Shown here: positions 24,483-34,186 of the stretch, in pieces
Layout: each line of letters begins with the position of its first letter
Position numbering within the stretch: position 1 is the stretch's first letter
DNA from: Roseicella sp. DB1501
GTDB lineage: Bacteria; Pseudomonadota; Alphaproteobacteria; Acetobacterales; Acetobacteraceae
Length of the DNA stretch: 64,000 bases
NCBI RefSeq assembly: GCF_013112485.1
Contig: NZ_JABFHG010000004.1
Coordinates: forward strand, 310,001-374,000
Direction of reading: 5' to 3'
Notes under the pieces: model-generated
Database searches by the model: none
What the model was told of the DNA's origin: nothing
Seen by the model: only the letters and a program-made list of their open reading frames with translations
Translations under genes and position numbers: made by a program

Positions 24483-25736
24483 TCAGCTCCCGTAGGGTTC
24501 GAGGGTGATGTCGCGCGTAACGATGACGCGAACGGGAAAGCCGGGCCTGATTGTGAGCGTGGGCGCGATGTTGAGCTGGCGCCGGACGATCTGCTGGCCA
24601 GTCTGGTTGATGCTGTCGGATGCGCCTTGGCGCAAAGCACGCACGATGTCGCTTTCCTCCCCTGAAACTCCGGCCTGGGCGCCGACGCTCAGGATGGTGG
24701 AAAGGGCCGCAGCCTTGAACAGCTCACCCCAATGGTAGTCCACGCCATCCTCAAGGCCCGCATAACCTTCGACGTCCGCGCCAGGCTGCCGCTCCAGAAC
24801 GATGGAGCGGCCATTAGGGAAAATCAGCCTATTCCATACGAGCAAGACGCGGCGCTGCCCGAAGCCGATTCCACTGTCGTATTGCCCGATGACGCGCGTG
24901 CCCTGCGGGATCAGAAGAATCCGTCCTGTCGGGCTGTCATAGACATTCTCCGTGACTTGGGCCGTGATTTGACCGGGGAGATCGGCGCGGATGCCTGTGA
25001 TGAGGGCAGCCGGAATGATCGCGCCCGCCTGAAGCACATTGGGGGAGGTCGGCGCAGCAACACGATCGGGCGAAGCTGTGCGCCGATCGGGCGGTTGGTT
25101 GAGGAACGCGAGTTGGCGATCCTGGGCTGAAGGCGTAGCAGGCTGCGGCGCGAGGCCGAGACCGGCAAGATCGGGCTGCGGTGCTGCAGGGGGCGTTGGC
25201 GAGGCCGTAGCGGGCGTGTTCGTGCGCGTCTCCGTGGCAGCAAATAAGCGAGCGGTCCTCGCTGCCTCGAGTTCCTGAAGCCGACGCTGTTCCTCCGGGC
25301 TGACTCGGGGATTGGATGCGCCGGGTGGTGTTGGCATCGGCTGGCCGGCGCCTTGTGCGCCGATCATCGGGCGCCCGAGATCTCCCGGCAGCGGCGGGCC
25401 AAGAATCGGGCCGGTATAATCCCGTGGTAGGGTGTTGAGACCGTCCGGGGTCGTGCGATTGTCTGTCGCGTAAAGCTCCTGGGTTTGCTTCCCCTCGTTC
25501 TGTGTTTGGAGGGCATAGAGGAGCGCGCCGCCAATTCCGACGCCAGCCACCAGGCCAAGCCCCGCTAATACCTTACGCGACAGTCGCGTTACGCGCGGCG
25601 GCTCCGGCCGCAACCGCATGTCGCCGACTGGCTCTCCGGTCAGCGGCCGGGCGTCATCCTCCTGCGTCTGTTCGGCCGGGGATGTCGCAGCCCGCGTTTC
25701 CCCTTCCTCCCTCGCGGGGTCCAGCGGATTGGTCAC
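24483..25736 (-). CDS. trbI: Conjugal transfer protein TrbI (VirB10-like)
   Basis: A 417-residue protein with one inner-membrane span at residues 55-76, a long Pro/Gln-rich periplasmic region and a C-terminal VirB10/TrbI barrel domain (GQYDSGIGFGQRRVLLVW). It bridges the inner and outer membranes in the type IV secretion channel. It starts with GTG that overlaps the trbG stop (GTGA), so translation is coupled. Full length. Confidence 0.95.
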   Translation of the reverse strand: MTNPLDPAREEGETRAATSPAEQTQEDDARPLTGEPVGDMRLRPEPPRVTRLSRKVLAGLGLVAGVGIGGALLYALQTQNEGKQTQELYATDNRTTPDGLNTLPRDYTGPILGPPLPGDLGRPMIGAQGAGQPMPTPPGASNPRVSPEEQRRLQELEAARTARLFAATETRTNTPATASPTPPAAPQPDLAGLGLAPQPATPSAQDRQLAFLNQPPDRRTASPDRVAAPTSPNVLQAGAIIPAALITGIRADLPGQITAQVTENVYDSPTGRILLIPQGTRVIGQYDSGIGFGQRRVLLVWNRLIFPNGRSIVLERQPGADVEGYAGLEDGVDYHWGELFKAAALSTILSVGAQAGVSGEESDIVRALRQGASDSINQTGQQIVRRQLNIAPTLTIRPGFPVRVIVTRDITLEPYGS

Positions 25737-26758
25737 GACGCCGGCCTCCCGTCGGTGCGGGTAATACGAACGCGCTTCTGGTTCTTGTCGCTACCAAGCC
25801 GCAGCTCGGCGGCGGCGAAGAGCCGGTCCACGATCATGTAGTTGTCGCGCACCCGGTAATTCACGAGTTCTGAGGTATCGCCTTCGGGTCCAACGATGAA
25901 AAGCGGCGGCATTTCTCCCTGACCAATACCGCGTGGAAACTCGATAAAGACCTGCCGTCCATCGTCGAAGGCGCGTAGCGGGCGCCACGGGGCGCGATCC
26001 CCTGTCACTTCATAACGGAAGTTGACACGCGAAAGATCGACGCCGTTCGCAACGGGTTGGGCGGTCTGCGCCTGCTCGTTGCGGCGTCGTAGAGCAATGA
26101 GTTGATCTTGCGGATACTGCCACGACACGGATGCCATATAGGTCGAGGTCGTGGAGCGCAGCTCCATGTAGTAGGTGCGCAGGTTGGTATTGATGACGAG
26201 ATTGGTCATCAGGTCCGGCCGTGTTGGCTTGACGAGAATATGTAATTGACGGGCGGCGCCTGCCCCGCTCTCGGTATCGCCAATGATCCAGCGCACCGTG
26301 TCTCCTGCGGCGACCGGACCCGAGCCAACGAATTGTTCGCCAGGTTGGAGTGCGATGTCGGTAATCTGCCCGACAGCCGTATAAACCTGATAGAGCGCTC
26401 CTGCCGTAAATGGATAGACTTGCATCGCGTTGATGAAGCCATCGCGCACAGGCTGGACGCGGGCTTGAGCGTTGGCCTGCTTCACACGCGCCGCCGGATC
26501 GGTCGGTTCGGGCGTCCTGCGGGAAGCCTGCACCGGCTTTAACTGACCGGGCAACGGCAGAGGACGCGGCAGTTCGACCACCTTGACCGGCGCAGGGGGA
26601 TCGACGGTCAGCACCGCCGGCGCCGCGTTATCGTAGGAGATTTCCGGTGGCCTCTGCGTCGTAGCGCAGCCGGCAAGTGCGGCCGTCGCCAGCAGCAAAG
26701 CCGCGACCGAGAAGTTACGGAAAGCCGGCCTTCCGGCTTTGCGGAAGGTGGGCGTCAT
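25733..26758 (-). CDS. trbG: Conjugal transfer protein TrbG (VirB9-like), lipoprotein
   Basis: A 341-residue protein with a lipobox LAGC at residue 31, so the mature protein is probably anchored in the outer membrane. The C-terminal domain has the VirB9/CagX pattern (VNFRYEVTGDRAPWRPLRAF; VNYRVRDNYMIVDRLF). It forms the outer-membrane core with TrbI and other partners. The ATG at 26758 overlaps the trbF stop (ATGA); the longer open frame upstream has no signal peptide. Confidence 0.95.
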   Translation of the reverse strand: MTPTFRKAGRPAFRNFSVAALLLATAALAGCATTQRPPEISYDNAAPAVLTVDPPAPVKVVELPRPLPLPGQLKPVQASRRTPEPTDPAARVKQANAQARVQPVRDGFINAMQVYPFTAGALYQVYTAVGQITDIALQPGEQFVGSGPVAAGDTVRWIIGDTESGAGAARQLHILVKPTRPDLMTNLVINTNLRTYYMELRSTTSTYMASVSWQYPQDQLIALRRRNEQAQTAQPVANGVDLSRVNFRYEVTGDRAPWRPLRAFDDGRQVFIEFPRGIGQGEMPPLFIVGPEGDTSELVNYRVRDNYMIVDRLFAAAELRLGSDKNQKRVRITRTDGRPAS

Positions 26759-27438
26759 TGTCCAAGCTCCTTCGACCAGTTGATAGCGTTGACGTAGATG
26801 CCGAGCGGATTGGCCCGGAGCTTTTCGGCGTCGCGTGGCGTCTGCACGACGATGGTGAGGATCGCGCTCCAGCGCTCCGTGGCGGCGAGCGCGCCGTCCT
26901 GATAACGACGCTCGATCCAAGCGACGCGGAACGAGTTGGGTGATGCCCGGATGACGCTGGAGACCTCCACAGCAATTTGCTGCTTGCCAACCTTCGCAAA
27001 GGGGTCGTTTGCGCGTGCATAGTCGTTAAGCGCGAGCGCCCCGGCCTGCGTGGTGAAGTCGTAGGCTCTGAGCCAGTTTTGCCGCACGATGATCGGATCA
27101 GCCGGGATCGAGCGGACTTGTTCGATGAAGCGGGCGAGATGGAAGGCGATTTGGGGATCGGCCGGCTGATAATCGGCGACCGCTGGCGCTACGGCCTGGG
27201 CTTGGCCGAGCTTGTCGACTTGCACCACCCAGGGGACGATCGAACCATTCGCCGACTGCCAAACGAGCGCGGCCGCCAAGCCGGCTGATAGCGCAAGTGA
27301 GCCGAAGGCCATCAGCCGCCAGTTTCGCGCCTGAACGCGGGCGGAGCCTATACGATCGTCCCAGACCTGCGCGGCGCGCTGATAGGGCGTCTCGGGCTGG
27401 GGTGTTTTGCCGTAATGGGTAGAGGATCGTTTGAACAT
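26755..27438 (-). CDS. trbF: Conjugal transfer protein TrbF (VirB8-like)
   Basis: A 227-residue inner-membrane protein with a cytoplasmic N-terminus of about 42 residues, one membrane span (about 43-61) and a periplasmic VirB8-type NTF2-like domain. Features such as RQNWLRAYDF and RVAWIERRYQDG match TrbF. It nucleates assembly of the mating channel. It overlaps both neighbours by 1-4 bases (trbL upstream, trbG downstream), as expected in a tight trb operon. Confidence 0.95.
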   Translation of the reverse strand: MFKRSSTHYGKTPQPETPYQRAAQVWDDRIGSARVQARNWRLMAFGSLALSAGLAAALVWQSANGSIVPWVVQVDKLGQAQAVAPAVADYQPADPQIAFHLARFIEQVRSIPADPIIVRQNWLRAYDFTTQAGALALNDYARANDPFAKVGKQQIAVEVSSVIRASPNSFRVAWIERRYQDGALAATERWSAILTIVVQTPRDAEKLRANPLGIYVNAINWSKELGQ

Positions 27439-28799
27439 CAGCGGTCGCCTTCAGAGAGATTGATAGAGGAGCCGCCGCCGTGGCTGTCGCCGGAGCGCAC
27501 GGCGTGGGCGGCGACCTGGACACCGTGGGACATTTGCTGCGAGCGCTTCATCCGCTTCGCCCAACCGGGAGGGCCATCCTTGGGCGAAGATGCTTCGGTG
27601 GCGGCTGTCGCGGTCGTTTCGCCGCCGATCGTGCCGGCAGTCGACGACCCGCCTGTCAGCTCGAAAGCGGCACGCGCACCGGCTTGGTAGTTGGACTTCA
27701 GGCTATCGGCCGCGCGCGACGCCGCGCGCTTCAATGGCGAGGCGGCAGCCTGCGCGCCGGTGTTCGCCACGTTGCCGAGGCCGGCGGCCACGGCAGAGGC
27801 GCCGGAATGACCGGCTGCACCGAGGCTATAGGCAGTTGAGGCCCCGCCAGCGAGTGTCGCTCCGCCACGGGCCGCCGCGGCGGTGCCGCCAGCCAGTGCT
27901 GCGCCGCCGGAAACGGCTGCTCCGGCCGTTGCGGCCCCGGCGACAACCAGACCACCTGCGGCAAGGCCGGTTCCGACAGCGGAGCCAGCGCCGAGCTGCG
28001 GGCCGCCGGAAACGAGTCCGTTTGCGATGCCCGGCCCGAAGATGCCGAGGCCCAATAGCGACAAGGCGGCCAAGACGATTGCCATCGCATCGTCAATGCT
28101 CGGCGTAACCCCGCCGAAGCCGGCGGTGAATTCGGAGAAGAGCGTCGAGCCGATCCCGATGATGACGGCGAGAACGAGAACCTTGATGCCGGAGGAAATG
28201 ACGTTGCCGAGCACGCGCTCCGCCATAAACGCCGATTTTCCAAACAGGCCGAAGGGAATGAGGACGAAGCCGGCCAGCGTTGTCAGCTTGAATTCAATCA
28301 AGGTGACAAACAGTTGGACGGCCAAAATGAAGAAGGCGAGCAGGATGAGCGCCCAGGCGAACAGCAAACACGCGATCTGGATGAAGTTCTCGAAGAAGGA
28401 GACCCATCCCATCAGGTCCGAGATGGAGTCGAGCAACGGTCGGCCCGCGTCGAGGCCGGTCTGGGCCACCTTGCCGGGCCGCAGAAGATCGGCGACGGTG
28501 AAACCTGTGCCGCTCGCTTTCAAGCCCAAGCCGGCGAAGCTCTCGAAGACGATGCGGGCGAGATTGTTCCAGTTGCCGATGATATAGGCGAACACGCCGA
28601 CGAAGAGCGTCTTCTTGATAAGGCGCGCGAGAATGTCGTCGTTGGCGCCCCAGGACCAGAACAGGGCCGCCAGCGTCACGTCGATGACGATCAGCGTCGT
28701 AGCGATGAAAGCAACTTCACCCGTCAGCAGACCGAAGCCGGAGTCGATGTAGCGGGTGAAGACCTCGAGAAAATGGTCGATGACGCCGGTGTTGCCCAT
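27438..28799 (-). CDS. trbL: Conjugal transfer protein TrbL (VirB6-like)
   Basis: A 453-residue polytopic membrane protein with about six hydrophobic segments in the first 270 residues. A long Ala/Gly-rich stretch (about 270-350) and a hydrophilic, charged C-terminus follow. This is the standard P-type TrbL/VirB6 layout, forming the inner-membrane part of the DNA translocation path. The start at 28799 follows trbK by 3 bases. Confidence 0.95.
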   Translation of the reverse strand: MGNTGVIDHFLEVFTRYIDSGFGLLTGEVAFIATTLIVIDVTLAALFWSWGANDDILARLIKKTLFVGVFAYIIGNWNNLARIVFESFAGLGLKASGTGFTVADLLRPGKVAQTGLDAGRPLLDSISDLMGWVSFFENFIQIACLLFAWALILLAFFILAVQLFVTLIEFKLTTLAGFVLIPFGLFGKSAFMAERVLGNVISSGIKVLVLAVIIGIGSTLFSEFTAGFGGVTPSIDDAMAIVLAALSLLGLGIFGPGIANGLVSGGPQLGAGSAVGTGLAAGGLVVAGAATAGAAVSGGAALAGGTAAAARGGATLAGGASTAYSLGAAGHSGASAVAAGLGNVANTGAQAAASPLKRAASRAADSLKSNYQAGARAAFELTGGSSTAGTIGGETTATAATEASSPKDGPPGWAKRMKRSQQMSHGVQVAAHAVRSGDSHGGGSSINLSEGDR

Positions 28800-28802
28800 T
28801 CC

Positions 28803-29174
28803 TCACCGAGCCTCCGGTTGAGCAGGTTCAGGCGGCACGAGCATGTCGCCTGCGGGCGCACGTTCCTCGTGGACGGGATCTCCGGCGGGCGCCGTTGGGG
28901 CGGATGGCGCTCGTCTTGATGGCTCACGTTGGCCGAGGAAGCGGTCTCGATTTTCTGCCCAGACGCGGAGGCAGACGGGATCGCGCATGGCGGTCTCGCC
29001 CATGTCCCGGCACTGTCGGAGCATGGCGCGCAACGGATTAACGCTGGTGCTCGGCAGAACGGCTGTGGTTATCGCCGGCGTCTCATCTTTCCGCGTCAGC
29101 TCGATGATCGTGGCGGTGATGGCGATGGCGACGAACACGACAGCGCCAATGCGAGCGAGCGTCTTGCCCTCCAT
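28803..29174 (-). CDS. trbK: TrbK-like putative entry-exclusion protein
   Basis: A 123-residue protein with an N-terminal hydrophobic helix (about 8-25), a conserved Cys-rich segment CRDMGETAMRDPVCLRVW and a Pro-rich tail. This pattern is typical of the alternative TrbK group located between trbJ and trbL. Entry-exclusion proteins limit redundant transfer into cells that already carry the element. The usual lipobox is not evident, so it is probably anchored by the N-terminal helix. Confidence 0.8.
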   Translation of the reverse strand: MEGKTLARIGAVVFVAIAITATIIELTRKDETPAITTAVLPSTSVNPLRAMLRQCRDMGETAMRDPVCLRVWAENRDRFLGQREPSRRAPSAPTAPAGDPVHEERAPAGDMLVPPEPAQPEAR

Positions 29175-29191
29175 GACGCAATCCTTTCCGC

Positions 29192-29956
29192 TCAGTTGCC
29201 GTGGAACATTTTCGCGTTGCCGGGCTGGTAGCCCGTGCCTGGCGTCAGGAAGCGGCGGCGTTGCTCCCGGCCCTGCTCGGCGGCGGCCGCCCGTTCGGCG
29301 TCACTTAGCGCTTGCGCCCGGCCGTTGGCGGCGACGACGGCTGTAAGATCAGCAAGCTGCTGGGCCTGAAGCGCCAGGAGTTGGTTGCCAGCCTGTGTCG
29401 CCTGAAGCGCGCCGGTGGCCGACTGGCTCGCGCCCACCAGAGCGGACATCTGCGTGCGGTTGGTGTCGATATTGCCGACGACGCCGGCTTGCACGCGCAT
29501 GGCGTCTTGCAGACCGCCAACAGTGTTTTGCCAGCGAGAGCGAGCGTCGGCGACGAGCTGCGCATCCGAGGCCGACATCGAGATGTTGGCATATTTTTGC
29601 TGGAAGATTTGGTCGATCTGCTGAACGTCGTAGGCGATGTTCTGCGCCTGATGGAGAAGCTGCTGCGTCCTCTGAACGGACTGCTGGAGCTGTTGCAGCG
29701 AGGAATACGGCAGGTTCGCCAGATTCCGGGCTTGGTTGATGAGCATCTGCGCTTCGTTTTGAAGCGAGGTTATCTGGTTGGTGATTTGCTGAAGCGACCT
29801 AGCCGCCGTCAGCACGTTCTGGGCATAGTTCGATGGATCGAACACGACGCCGCCAAACTGCGCGTAGGCAGGCGCAACCATAAGCGGGCTGGTAACGACA
29901 GTGGCGGCAAGCAAAGCGGCGGCAAAGCGCGCCGCGCGCGAATGACGCGGAATCAT
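29192..29956 (-). CDS. trbJ: Conjugal transfer protein TrbJ (VirB5-like)
   Basis: A 254-residue secreted protein with a clear signal peptide (cleavage near AYA|QF, residue 32-33). It has long Gln-rich helices (SLQQITNQITSLQNEAQML and following), the helical-bundle pattern of the TrbJ/VirB5 minor pilus proteins involved in recipient contact. The ATG at 29956 overlaps the trbE stop (ATGA). The frame stays open upstream to 30109, but that part lacks a signal sequence. Confidence 0.95.
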   Translation of the reverse strand: MIPRHSRAARFAAALLAATVVTSPLMVAPAYAQFGGVVFDPSNYAQNVLTAARSLQQITNQITSLQNEAQMLINQARNLANLPYSSLQQLQQSVQRTQQLLHQAQNIAYDVQQIDQIFQQKYANISMSASDAQLVADARSRWQNTVGGLQDAMRVQAGVVGNIDTNRTQMSALVGASQSATGALQATQAGNQLLALQAQQLADLTAVVAANGRAQALSDAERAAAAEQGREQRRRFLTPGTGYQPGNAKMFHGN

Positions 29957-32391
29957 AAAGACGTCTCCTTGTTGGTGAGGTTGGGAACGAGGTCCGCTGC
30001 CCATCCGAGATCGCGGTATCGCAGCCACGCCGCGAGAAAATCGTCGCAACCGTGTTCGGCGACGATGTTGGTGATGGCCGTTTGATCGGTCTTGGCGGAC
30101 GCCGCGCACAGCGCGAGGGCCACTTCGGACAGTCCGAGTTCAAACAGGCGATTGCCGCGCCGCGACTGGCAATAGTAGTCACGCTTCGGTATCGCCCGCG
30201 CGAGGATTTCGATCTGCCGGTCGTTAAGCCCGAAGCGACGGTAGATGGCGGTAATTTGCGGCTCGACGGCGCGTTCGTTAGGAAGAAGAAGTCGCGTCTG
30301 ACAGCTTTCGATAATGGCCGGCGCAATGGCGCTGCCGTCGATGTCCGAGAGCGACTGCGTGGCGAAAATTACACTCGCGTTCTTCTTCCTGAGCGTCTTC
30401 AGCCATTCGCGAAGCTGATCGGCAAACCCCTCGTCGTCGAGCGCCAGCCAGCCTTCGTCGATGATGATGAGTGTCGGAGATCCGTCGAGACGATGACCGA
30501 TACGGTGAAAGAGATAGGCGAGCACGGCTGCTGCGGCGCCGGTCCCTATCAGGCCCTCGGTCTCAAACGCCTGCACCGTGGCAGCACCGAGATACTCGTT
30601 CTCCGCGTCGAGCAGGCGACCGTAAGGGCCGCCGACGCAATAGGGCTGGAGCGCCTGTTTGAGATTGTTCGACTGGAGCAGAACGGTCAGGCCGGTGATG
30701 GTCCGCTCTTCGATGGGAGCGGAGCCGAGCGAAGTCAGCGCTGACCACAGGTGTTCTTTGACCTCCGGGGTGATGATGACACCTTCACGGCCGAGGATTG
30801 CGACGATCCAGTCAACCGCCCAGGCGCGCTCGGGCACATCGTCGACACGAGCGAGCGGCTGGAGCGAAACTGTTTCGCTGGAACCTTCCGTCAGTCCGCC
30901 GCCGAGATCGTGCCAGTCGCCGTGCATGGCGAGCGCCGCGGCGCGGATCGAGCCACCGAAATCGAACGCGAAGACTTGGGATCGCGGATAACGTCGAAAC
31001 TGGAGCGCCATAAGGGCGAGCAACACGCTCTTGCCAGCGCCCGTCGGACCAACGACGAGCGTATGTCCAACATCGCCGACATGAAGGGAAAACCGGAACG
31101 GGGTGCTTCCCTCGGTCTTGCCATAAAGCAAGGGGGGCAACCCGAAGTGCTCATCCCGTTCCGGCCCTGCCCACACGGCGCTCAAGGGGATCATGTGGGC
31201 GAGGTTCAAGGTGCTGATGGGGGGTTGCCGGACGTTGGCATAGACATGCCCCGGCAAGCTGCCGAGCCAGGCGTCCACCGCGTTGATGGTTTCGGCCATC
31301 GCCGTAAAGTCGCGCCCCTGAACAACTTTTTCCACAAGCCGCAGCTTGTCGTCGGCTATGCGAGGGTCGGCATCCCACACCGAGACGGTGGCCGTCACAT
31401 AGGCCATGCCGGCATAGTCAGCACCCAACTCCTGCAAAGCGAGGTCGGCATCGGCCGCCTTGTTGGCAGCGTCCGTGTCAACCAGCACCGACGCCTCGTT
31501 GGTCAGCACCTCCTTGAGGATGGCCGCGATCGACTTGCGCTTGGCGAACCATTGCCGCCGAATCTTGGTCAGCAACTTGGTCGCATCGGTCTTGTCGAGC
31601 AGGATCGCGCGCGTCGACCAGCGATAGGGAAAGGCCAGCCGATTCAGCTCATCGAGCAATCCTGGAGTGGTTGCCGTCGGAAAGCCGACGATCGTGAGAA
31701 CGCGCAAATGCGCCGACCCGAGACGCGGCTCAAGCCCGCCTGTAAGTGGCTGGTCGGCCAGCAGCGCATCAAGGTGCATCGGCGTTTCTGGAACGCGGAC
31801 GCGATGACGTTTGATCGAAACGCAGCTATGAAGATAGGTGAGCGTCTCGCCGTCATCGAGCCAAGCGCACTCCGGCATGAAGGCTTCGACGAGACGGAGC
31901 AGGCGATCGGTGCGGTCGATGAAGGCGTGGACGATTTCGTGCGGATCTAAGCCGCTTTTCTCGCGGCCTTCATAAAGCCAGCTTTCGGCGCGGGCTGCGT
32001 CCTCGATCGGCGGCAGATAGGTGAAGGTGAGAAAATAACTGGATTCGTAATGTGTTCCGGCTTCCTCGAAGTCGGCTTTGCGTTCTGCATCAACGAGGGC
32101 GGACGCAGCGTCGGGAAACCGGCTATCGGGATAGCGGTTGGACGAATGCCGCTGCGCCTCCACGAAGATCGCCCAGCCGGAGCCGAGACGGCGGAAAGCG
32201 TTATTCAGCCGGCCGGCGACCGCGATCAATTCAGCCGGCACCGCAGAATCCAGATCGGGGCCGCGAAAGCGCGCCGTGCGTTGGAAGCTGCCGTCCTTGT
32301 TCAGGACGACGCCTTCGCTGAGCAGCGCGGCCCAGGGGAGGAAATCGGCGAGGCGCGTATTGCGATTGCGATATTCGGCCAAGTTCATCAT
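29953..32391 (-). CDS. trbE: Conjugal transfer ATPase TrbE (VirB4-like)
   Basis: An 812-residue ATPase. Walker A GPTGAGKS is at residues 448-455. The Walker B region is in the ALDDEGFADQ segment (LIIIDEGWLALDDEG), and FATQSLSDI follows. N-terminal domain features (FLTFTYLPPIEDA, TAMAETINAVDAWLGSLPGH) match TrbE/CagE. It energises pilus assembly and substrate transfer at the cytoplasmic face. Length is complete and the gene overlaps trbJ. Confidence 0.97.
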   Translation of the reverse strand: MMNLAEYRNRNTRLADFLPWAALLSEGVVLNKDGSFQRTARFRGPDLDSAVPAELIAVAGRLNNAFRRLGSGWAIFVEAQRHSSNRYPDSRFPDAASALVDAERKADFEEAGTHYESSYFLTFTYLPPIEDAARAESWLYEGREKSGLDPHEIVHAFIDRTDRLLRLVEAFMPECAWLDDGETLTYLHSCVSIKRHRVRVPETPMHLDALLADQPLTGGLEPRLGSAHLRVLTIVGFPTATTPGLLDELNRLAFPYRWSTRAILLDKTDATKLLTKIRRQWFAKRKSIAAILKEVLTNEASVLVDTDAANKAADADLALQELGADYAGMAYVTATVSVWDADPRIADDKLRLVEKVVQGRDFTAMAETINAVDAWLGSLPGHVYANVRQPPISTLNLAHMIPLSAVWAGPERDEHFGLPPLLYGKTEGSTPFRFSLHVGDVGHTLVVGPTGAGKSVLLALMALQFRRYPRSQVFAFDFGGSIRAAALAMHGDWHDLGGGLTEGSSETVSLQPLARVDDVPERAWAVDWIVAILGREGVIITPEVKEHLWSALTSLGSAPIEERTITGLTVLLQSNNLKQALQPYCVGGPYGRLLDAENEYLGAATVQAFETEGLIGTGAAAAVLAYLFHRIGHRLDGSPTLIIIDEGWLALDDEGFADQLREWLKTLRKKNASVIFATQSLSDIDGSAIAPAIIESCQTRLLLPNERAVEPQITAIYRRFGLNDRQIEILARAIPKRDYYCQSRRGNRLFELGLSEVALALCAASAKTDQTAITNIVAEHGCDDFLAAWLRYRDLGWAADLVPNLTNKETSL

Positions 32392-32404
32392 CGCGTCATC
32401 CCAC

Positions 32405-32686
32405 TCAGACCGTGAGATGCGCGGGAACGCGCAGGTGCCTGCGCACGACGTCGGCGAACATCGGATCGCGTTTGGCGGCCCATACCGCGGCGATATGGCC
32501 GACCGCCCAGAGTGCGAGACCGACCAGCCAAAGGCGCAGACCTAGACCGAGTGCGGCGGCGAGCGTCCCGTTGAGGATAGCGATAGAGCGGGGAGCACCG
32601 CCGAGCAGGATCGGCTCCGTCAAAGCCCGATGGACCGGGACCATATAGCCCAGCACATCGAAGGCGGTGTCGGCCTGGTCCGCCAT
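32405..32686 (-). CDS. trbD: Conjugal transfer protein TrbD (VirB3-like)
   Basis: A 93-residue inner-membrane protein with two adjacent hydrophobic helices (IAILNGTLAAALGLGLRLWLVGLALWAVG) and a conserved VPVHRALTEPILLGG N-terminus typical of TrbD. The ATG at 32686 overlaps the trbC stop as TGATG; a GTG one codon earlier (32689) is an equal alternative. It works with TrbE in pilus biogenesis. Confidence 0.93.
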   Translation of the reverse strand: MADQADTAFDVLGYMVPVHRALTEPILLGGAPRSIAILNGTLAAALGLGLRLWLVGLALWAVGHIAAVWAAKRDPMFADVVRRHLRVPAHLTV

Positions 32687-33039
32687 CACACAAGCGCTCC
32701 GCCGCCGAACGAGAAGAACGTCAAGAAGAAGCTCGATGCCGCGAACGCGATCGACAGACCGAACACGATCTGGATGAGCCGCCGGAAACCGCCGCTCGTG
32801 TCACCGAACGCGAGAGTGAGGCCGGTGATGATGATAATGATTACGGCGATGATTTTCGCGACCGGCCCCTCAATGGATTCCAGGATGGATTGAAGGGGCG
32901 CCTCCCACGGCATCGACGAGCCGGCCGCATAGGCGGGTGATGCGAGCAGGGGAGACAGGAGAATCGGGCCAGCGACGGCGAACACGGCCGTCTCCAGCTT
33001 GTCGAATATGGCGGGGGGCAGCTTGCGCTTCAGCGTCAT
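32686..33039 (-). CDS. trbC: Conjugal pilin TrbC (VirB2-like)
   Basis: A 117-residue prepilin with a long N-terminal signal ending near ASPAYA, and a mature part with two hydrophobic helices (AKIIAVIIIIITGLTLAFG and LIQIVFGLSIAFAASSFFL). This is the size and pattern of TrbC pilin subunits, which are matured by the TraF peptidase; a traF gene lies at 39784. It overlaps trbB by 4 bases. Confidence 0.93.
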   Translation of the reverse strand: MTLKRKLPPAIFDKLETAVFAVAGPILLSPLLASPAYAAGSSMPWEAPLQSILESIEGPVAKIIAVIIIIITGLTLAFGDTSGGFRRLIQIVFGLSIAFAASSFFLTFFSFGGGALV

Positions 33040-34019
33040 GGTTGATCTCCCATTTCTGCGAGTGGCAGGGGTGTGAGCCGGTAGTCGCCGTTGGCTCCGA
33101 GCCCCTCGACGCCGGCCAGTTCGGCGAGCCGCCGCGAGGAACCGCGGCCGGCGAGCACGGCAACGAGGTCGATCGTCTCGGCGATCAGCGCGCGCGGGAC
33201 GGTGATGACGGCTTCCTGGATGAGCTGCTCGAGCCGGCGCAGCGCGCCGATGGCGCTACCGGCATGGATGGTGCCGATCCCGCCTGGGTGACCCGTCCCC
33301 CACGCCTTCAGGAGGTCGAGCGCCTCAGCGCCGCGCACCTCGCCAATGGGAATGCGATCGGGGCGCAGCCGGAGCGAGGAGCGCACAAGATCGGACAGCG
33401 ACGCCACGCCGTCTTTGGTGCGCATTGCGACAAGGTTCTCCGCTCTGCATTGCAGCTCGCGGGTGTCCTCGATGATGACGACGCGATCCGAAGTCTTCGC
33501 GACTTCCGCCAACAGCGCGTTGGTCAGCGTGGTTTTGCCGGTGCTGGTGCCGCCTGCCACGAGGATGTTGGCGCGCGATACGACGCCCTTCTGGAGCGCT
33601 TCGGCCTGCTGCGCCGTCATGATCCCGGCGGCGACGTAATCGGCCAGGGTGAACACCGCGACGGCGGGTTTGCGAATCGCAAAGGTCGGTGCCGACACGA
33701 CTGGAGGGAGCAGGCCCTCGAAGCGCTCGCCTGTTTCCGGCAGCTCGGCCGACACGCGCGGAGAGCCGGCGTGAACCTCGACGCCGACATGGTGTGCGAC
33801 CAGGCGGACGATCCGTTCACCGTCGGCGGGCGGGAGCACCTCGCCCGTGTCGGAAAGACCCTCAGACAGCCGGTCGATCCACAACCGGCCGTCCGGGTTC
33901 AGCATCACCTCGACGATGGCCGAGTCTTCGAGAAAACGAGTGATGGCGGGGCCGAGCGCGGTGCGCAGCATCCGCGCGCCTCGCGCCAGACCTTCAGAAT
34001 TGTGGTGAGAAGCCGCCAT
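33036..34019 (-). CDS. trbB: Conjugal transfer ATPase TrbB (VirB11-like)
   Basis: A 327-residue hexameric secretion ATPase. Walker A GGTSTGKT is at residues 156-163; the Asp box ([10 protein letters not shown]), Walker B ([13 protein letters not shown]) and His box ([12 protein letters not shown]) follow. It is the first gene of the trb operon, and the 167-bp gap upstream must hold the operon promoter if there is one. Confidence 0.97.
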   Translation of the reverse strand: MAASHHNSEGLARGARMLRTALGPAITRFLEDSAIVEVMLNPDGRLWIDRLSEGLSDTGEVLPPADGERIVRLVAHHVGVEVHAGSPRVSAELPETGERFEGLLPPVVSAPTFAIRKPAVAVFTLADYVAAGIMTAQQAEALQKGVVSRANILVAGGTSTGKTTLTNALLAEVAKTSDRVVIIEDTRELQCRAENLVAMRTKDGVASLSDLVRSSLRLRPDRIPIGEVRGAEALDLLKAWGTGHPGGIGTIHAGSAIGALRRLEQLIQEAVITVPRALIAETIDLVAVLAGRGSSRRLAELAGVEGLGANGDYRLTPLPLAEMGDQP

Positions 34020-34186
34020 CTGTTCCCCGTTTTCGCGGGGGCTTGAACAGACGGTCCCCGGATAGGGGTGATTAAAAGAGCCCGATTTTGGGCGGCTTCA
34101 ACAAGTATATCGTGTCGTAGTAGCGTAGCGTGCAAATACAGGAGAACGGCGGCGCTATTGTTATCTCGGACCCGAGCGAGCGACGA
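34020..34186 (-). promoter_or_regulatory. Gap between the CopG-like gene and trbB; probable trb promoter region
   Basis: This AT-richer 167-bp gap is the only sizeable one between traG-copG and trbB. On the minus strand it contains a TTGCAC element followed by a GATATACT segment about 18-20 bases later. Tandem CTACGCTACTACGA-like repeats lie between them, and a short GCCC-AAAATC-GGGC hairpin with a TCTTTT tail comes 55-75 bases before trbB. The hairpin could attenuate transcription into trb. This is tentative. Confidence 0.35.
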